From Vibrio methylphosphonaticus (GTDB lineage Bacteria; Pseudomonadota; Gammaproteobacteria; Enterobacterales; Vibrionaceae): 64,000 nucleotides of DNA. The notes under the pieces were generated by a model. It did not search any database and had not been told where the DNA came from. It worked only from the letters and a program-made list of their open reading frames with translations. The translations under genes and the position numbers were made by a program. Position 1 is the first letter of the stretch. Every line of letters begins with the position of its first letter. Shown here in pieces: positions 61,937-64,000 of the stretch. The stretch spans positions 62,001 through 126,000 of the forward strand of contig NZ_JAMKMS010000013.1 in the NCBI RefSeq assembly GCF_023634655.1, in the 5' to 3' direction.

Positions 61937-62729
61937 TCTCCTTTTCTATCGAGCCAAGCCCGTTATCACGTTGATTCAACCAGTGGGTAATTTGTGCATA
62001 GGCCATAACGGAAATAATGGGGAACAAACTCGCGAACGCGATCAACCCAAAGCCGTCAATCATAGGGTTTCTTCCCGGTACGGTCGAAGCGAGCCCTAAA
62101 CCTAATGCGGTCACTAAAGGCACGGTTACCGTTGACGTTGTTACCCCCCCTGAGTCATAAGCAAGAGGAACGATCAATTTTGGCGCGTAAAATGTTTGTA
62201 TCACGACTAAAATGTAACCGGCGATGATGTAGTAATGAATAGGATCGCCCACCACAATTCTATAGCTGCCTAAAGAAATCCCTATTGCAACTCCTAACGC
62301 GACCGAGATTCTCAACCCATTAACCGAGATGGAACCCGCCGACACTTGATTAGCTTTTATCGCAACGGCCAGCAAAGAGGGCTCGGCGATAGTGGTACTA
62401 AAACCGATACAAAAGGCAAAGAGGTAGACCCAATAATAATCAAACCACTCTAGCGACTGACCTATCGATAGCTTTACATCAATAAGAAATTCGGGGGCAG
62501 TGAGTTGCATTGCCATCGCTTCCCCTAGCGGAAACAGTGCTTTTTCTAAACCAATGAGAAATAGGCTCAAGCCTACAATAACGTAGACAAAGCCAACGAC
62601 GACTCTCAGTGGATGAGTGATCGGCTTTCTCAACACTGCAAACTGAAAACCAAAAATAATCACGATGATCGGGGTTACATCTCTTACAGTGTAGAATAGC
62701 GTCTGAAGCAGCTCTGAGATAAAAGTCAT
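61920..62729 (-). CDS. DUF1538 membrane protein, second subunit (UmpB-like)
   Basis: 269 residues, about seven membrane segments. It shares signature motifs with the preceding gene: [15 protein letters not shown] and [20 protein letters not shown], then [20 protein letters not shown] ending ([19 protein letters not shown]). Pairs of DUF1538 proteins from Halomonas (UmpA/UmpB) were reported, as I recall, to act as a Na+(Li+,K+)/H+ antiporter. The start ATG overlaps the stop of the first subunit gene (ATGA). Confidence 0.82.
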   Translation of the reverse strand: MTFISELLQTLFYTVRDVTPIIVIIFGFQFAVLRKPITHPLRVVVGFVYVIVGLSLFLIGLEKALFPLGEAMAMQLTAPEFLIDVKLSIGQSLEWFDYYWVYLFAFCIGFSTTIAEPSLLAVAIKANQVSAGSISVNGLRISVALGVAIGISLGSYRIVVGDPIHYYIIAGYILVVIQTFYAPKLIVPLAYDSGGVTTSTVTVPLVTALGLGLASTVPGRNPMIDGFGLIAFASLFPIISVMAYAQITHWLNQRDNGLGSIEKENDNAL

Positions 62730-63565
62730 GCCATCACCATCCCATAGACCATCACAAACATCATCGGCAGCAGCGATGCAAATGCAATTAATCCAAAGCC
62801 ATCTAGCATAGGATTTCGTCCTTTAATCGTGCTAGCTAGACCCACACCAAGCGCGGTCACTAAGGGGACAGTGATGGTTGAAGTCGTAACGCCTCCTGAA
62901 TCATACGCCACACCAATGATGTATTCTGGAGCAAACCCCGTCAGCACTACGACACCAACGTAACCACCGATAATGAGCCAATGTATTGGCCAACCTTTGA
63001 GAATTCGAATAACACCAAGAACAATCGCTAGCCCTACTGAAAAAGCAACAGACAAACGCAACCCCATCGCATAGTCCTGCATCGATGCTTCAGTCATTGC
63101 GATCATTCCCCCTTTAGCGGCCACCTCGGCAGCTTCGGCGGAGACGGCCGTTAATGCGGGTTCTGCAATGGTCGTTCCAAACCCCAAACAGAATGCGAAC
63201 AACACCAACCAAAAAACGCTCCCTTTTCTGGCAAATGCCTGCGCCATCGATTCTCCGATGGGAAAAAGCCCCATAGATAAGCCAAAAACAAAGAATGTGA
63301 GTCCCAATACCACTAGTAGCAGACCAAAGAGTATCGAGAGCACGTTGGGAAGGGGCTCTTGAAGCACAACAAGTTGAAAAAAAAGCACCACAAGAACAAT
63401 GGGTATCAAATCTTTCAAACTATTGAGCATGACATGTATGAGGGCTTTTATCCCTTGCACGCTTCTCTCCCATTCCTCATGTTCTACATTTAGAATGGCA
63501 AATAATATTGTAAGAAAATGTGACAACCATGGCATCCATCCAACCAAGCCAGAATTACTCATCAT
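62726..63565 (-). CDS. DUF1538 membrane protein, first subunit (UmpA-like)
   Basis: 279 residues with about seven membrane segments and DUF1538 motifs [38 protein letters not shown] and [19 protein letters not shown]. The start at 63565 has GGAG 9 bases upstream. The N-terminal 35 residues include an extra hydrophobic stretch absent from the second subunit. Likely forms a heteromeric cation/proton antiporter with the next gene. First gene of the minus-strand operon. Confidence 0.82.
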   Translation of the reverse strand: MMSNSGLVGWMPWLSHFLTILFAILNVEHEEWERSVQGIKALIHVMLNSLKDLIPIVLVVLFFQLVVLQEPLPNVLSILFGLLLVVLGLTFFVFGLSMGLFPIGESMAQAFARKGSVFWLVLFAFCLGFGTTIAEPALTAVSAEAAEVAAKGGMIAMTEASMQDYAMGLRLSVAFSVGLAIVLGVIRILKGWPIHWLIIGGYVGVVVLTGFAPEYIIGVAYDSGGVTTSTITVPLVTALGVGLASTIKGRNPMLDGFGLIAFASLLPMMFVMVYGMVMA

Positions 63566-63778
63566 TCTGTGATCTCCACCATTTAAAGACGTACGTTATT
63601 AGAGTTAGTCAGTCAGGCTATTTCATTGCTATATTTACTCAATAGCGTCAAATCCATTACCTATAGCCCAATGACCTTACGTTACGTGATCAACACTTGC
63701 CTGCTTAGTAGGCAAACGATGTAACATATTGACGTAAAGTAGAAAGCTGGTTGGTTAAAAAGCAATGAGGGAGATCAA

Positions 63779-64000
63779 ATGCATCTGTTAGTGACCGGTG
63801 GTACTGGATTTATCGGTAGAGAACTGCTTAAACACCTCACCACACACACGGTTACCGTGATCAGTCGTGATGTTGAAGCAGCAAAGTCAACACTCCAGCA
63901 TACCGATGTGGGAAATATTACTTACTTAGCCACGCTCGACACGTTTGACGACCTTAACGCATTCGATGGTGTCATTAACCTTGCTGGTGAGCCCATTGCG
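63779..64000 (+). CDS. yfcH: YfcH-like nucleotide-sugar epimerase family protein (3' truncated by window edge)
   Basis: The first 74 residues are present. MHLLVTGGTGFIGRELLKHL is a Rossmann NAD(P)-binding GxxGxxG start, and the open end reads GVINLAGEPIA, the signature of the TIGR01777/YfcH epimerase family. GAGGGAG lies 6-12 bases upstream of the ATG at 63779. Function of this family is not well established. The name rests on family and on proximity to yfcE. Confidence 0.85.
   Translation, partial: MHLLVTGGTGFIGRELLKHLTTHTVTVISRDVEAAKSTLQHTDVGNITYLATLDTFDDLNAFDGVINLAGEPIA

Overview
The window is chromosomal DNA of a gammaproteobacterium, almost certainly a Vibrio or a close relative. This rests on gene order and protein resemblance read by eye, not on a database search. 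Supporting blocks are tig-clpP-clpX-lon-hupB-ppiD next to dctBD/dctPQM, the hemA-prfA-prmC-sirB2-sirB1-kdsA run divergent from lolB-ispE-prs-pth-ychF, the Met/Leu/Gln tRNA array beside ubiF and miaB-ybeZ-ybeY-corC-lnt, and cysK-ptsH-ptsI-crr. A rhombosortase and a DUF3149 micro-protein also fit Vibrio. I see no prophage, insertion sequence, integron, CRISPR array or rRNA; most of the window is core genome.

Layout. 1-2.7 kb: truncated dGTPase-like gene, tapT (DTW), rrtA (rhombosortase), a ComEA-like protein. 2.8-11.3 kb: protein quality-control block on the minus strand (tig, clpP, clpX, lon, hupB, ppiD), most units with their own terminators and lon with a heat-shock-like promoter. 11.8-18.7 kb: a C4-dicarboxylate module, with sensor kinase DctB and sigma-54 activator DctD facing the TRAP transporter dctPQM, which has a clear -24/-12 promoter. 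19.1-22.9 kb: an orphan sugar-type ABC binding protein beside an OmpR/EnvZ-type two-component pair. 23-29.2 kb: selO, an unlisted 32-codon membrane micro-ORF, and a 1371-residue fused formate dehydrogenase. 29.6-36.7 kb: small membrane proteins, tRNA-Pro, smrA, rluF, ybaK, a 5'-nucleotidase lipoprotein and a membrane diguanylate cyclase. 36.9-46.8 kb: the kdsA-hemA operon against lolB-ispE-prs-pth-ychF. 47-48.1 kb: seven tRNAs (Met-Leu-Gln-Met-Leu-Gln-Leu) behind one strong promoter. 48.3-57.5 kb: a lactonase-like protein, ubiF, miaB-ybeZ-ybeY-corC-lnt, cysK. 57.8-60.5 kb: ptsH-ptsI-crr. 60.6-63.6 kb: yfcE and a four-gene minus-strand operon of two DUF1538 membrane proteins, a P-II-like protein and a CBS-pair protein. 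The window ends inside a yfcH-like epimerase gene.

Most notable points. (i) The DUF1538-DUF1538-PII-like-CBS operon, whose genes overlap at every junction, looks like a cation/proton antiporter with two built-in small-ligand sensors; it is the best candidate for an undescribed regulated transport system. (ii) The formate dehydrogenase carries its own flavin/NAD(P) module. (iii) The intergenic DNA between about 15 and 39 kb holds many short tandem arrays, five with 17-18 bp units of unrelated sequence and two with 7-bp units; one array contains the stop codon of a response regulator gene. (iv) The dctP promoter shows the sigma-54 link to dctBD directly.
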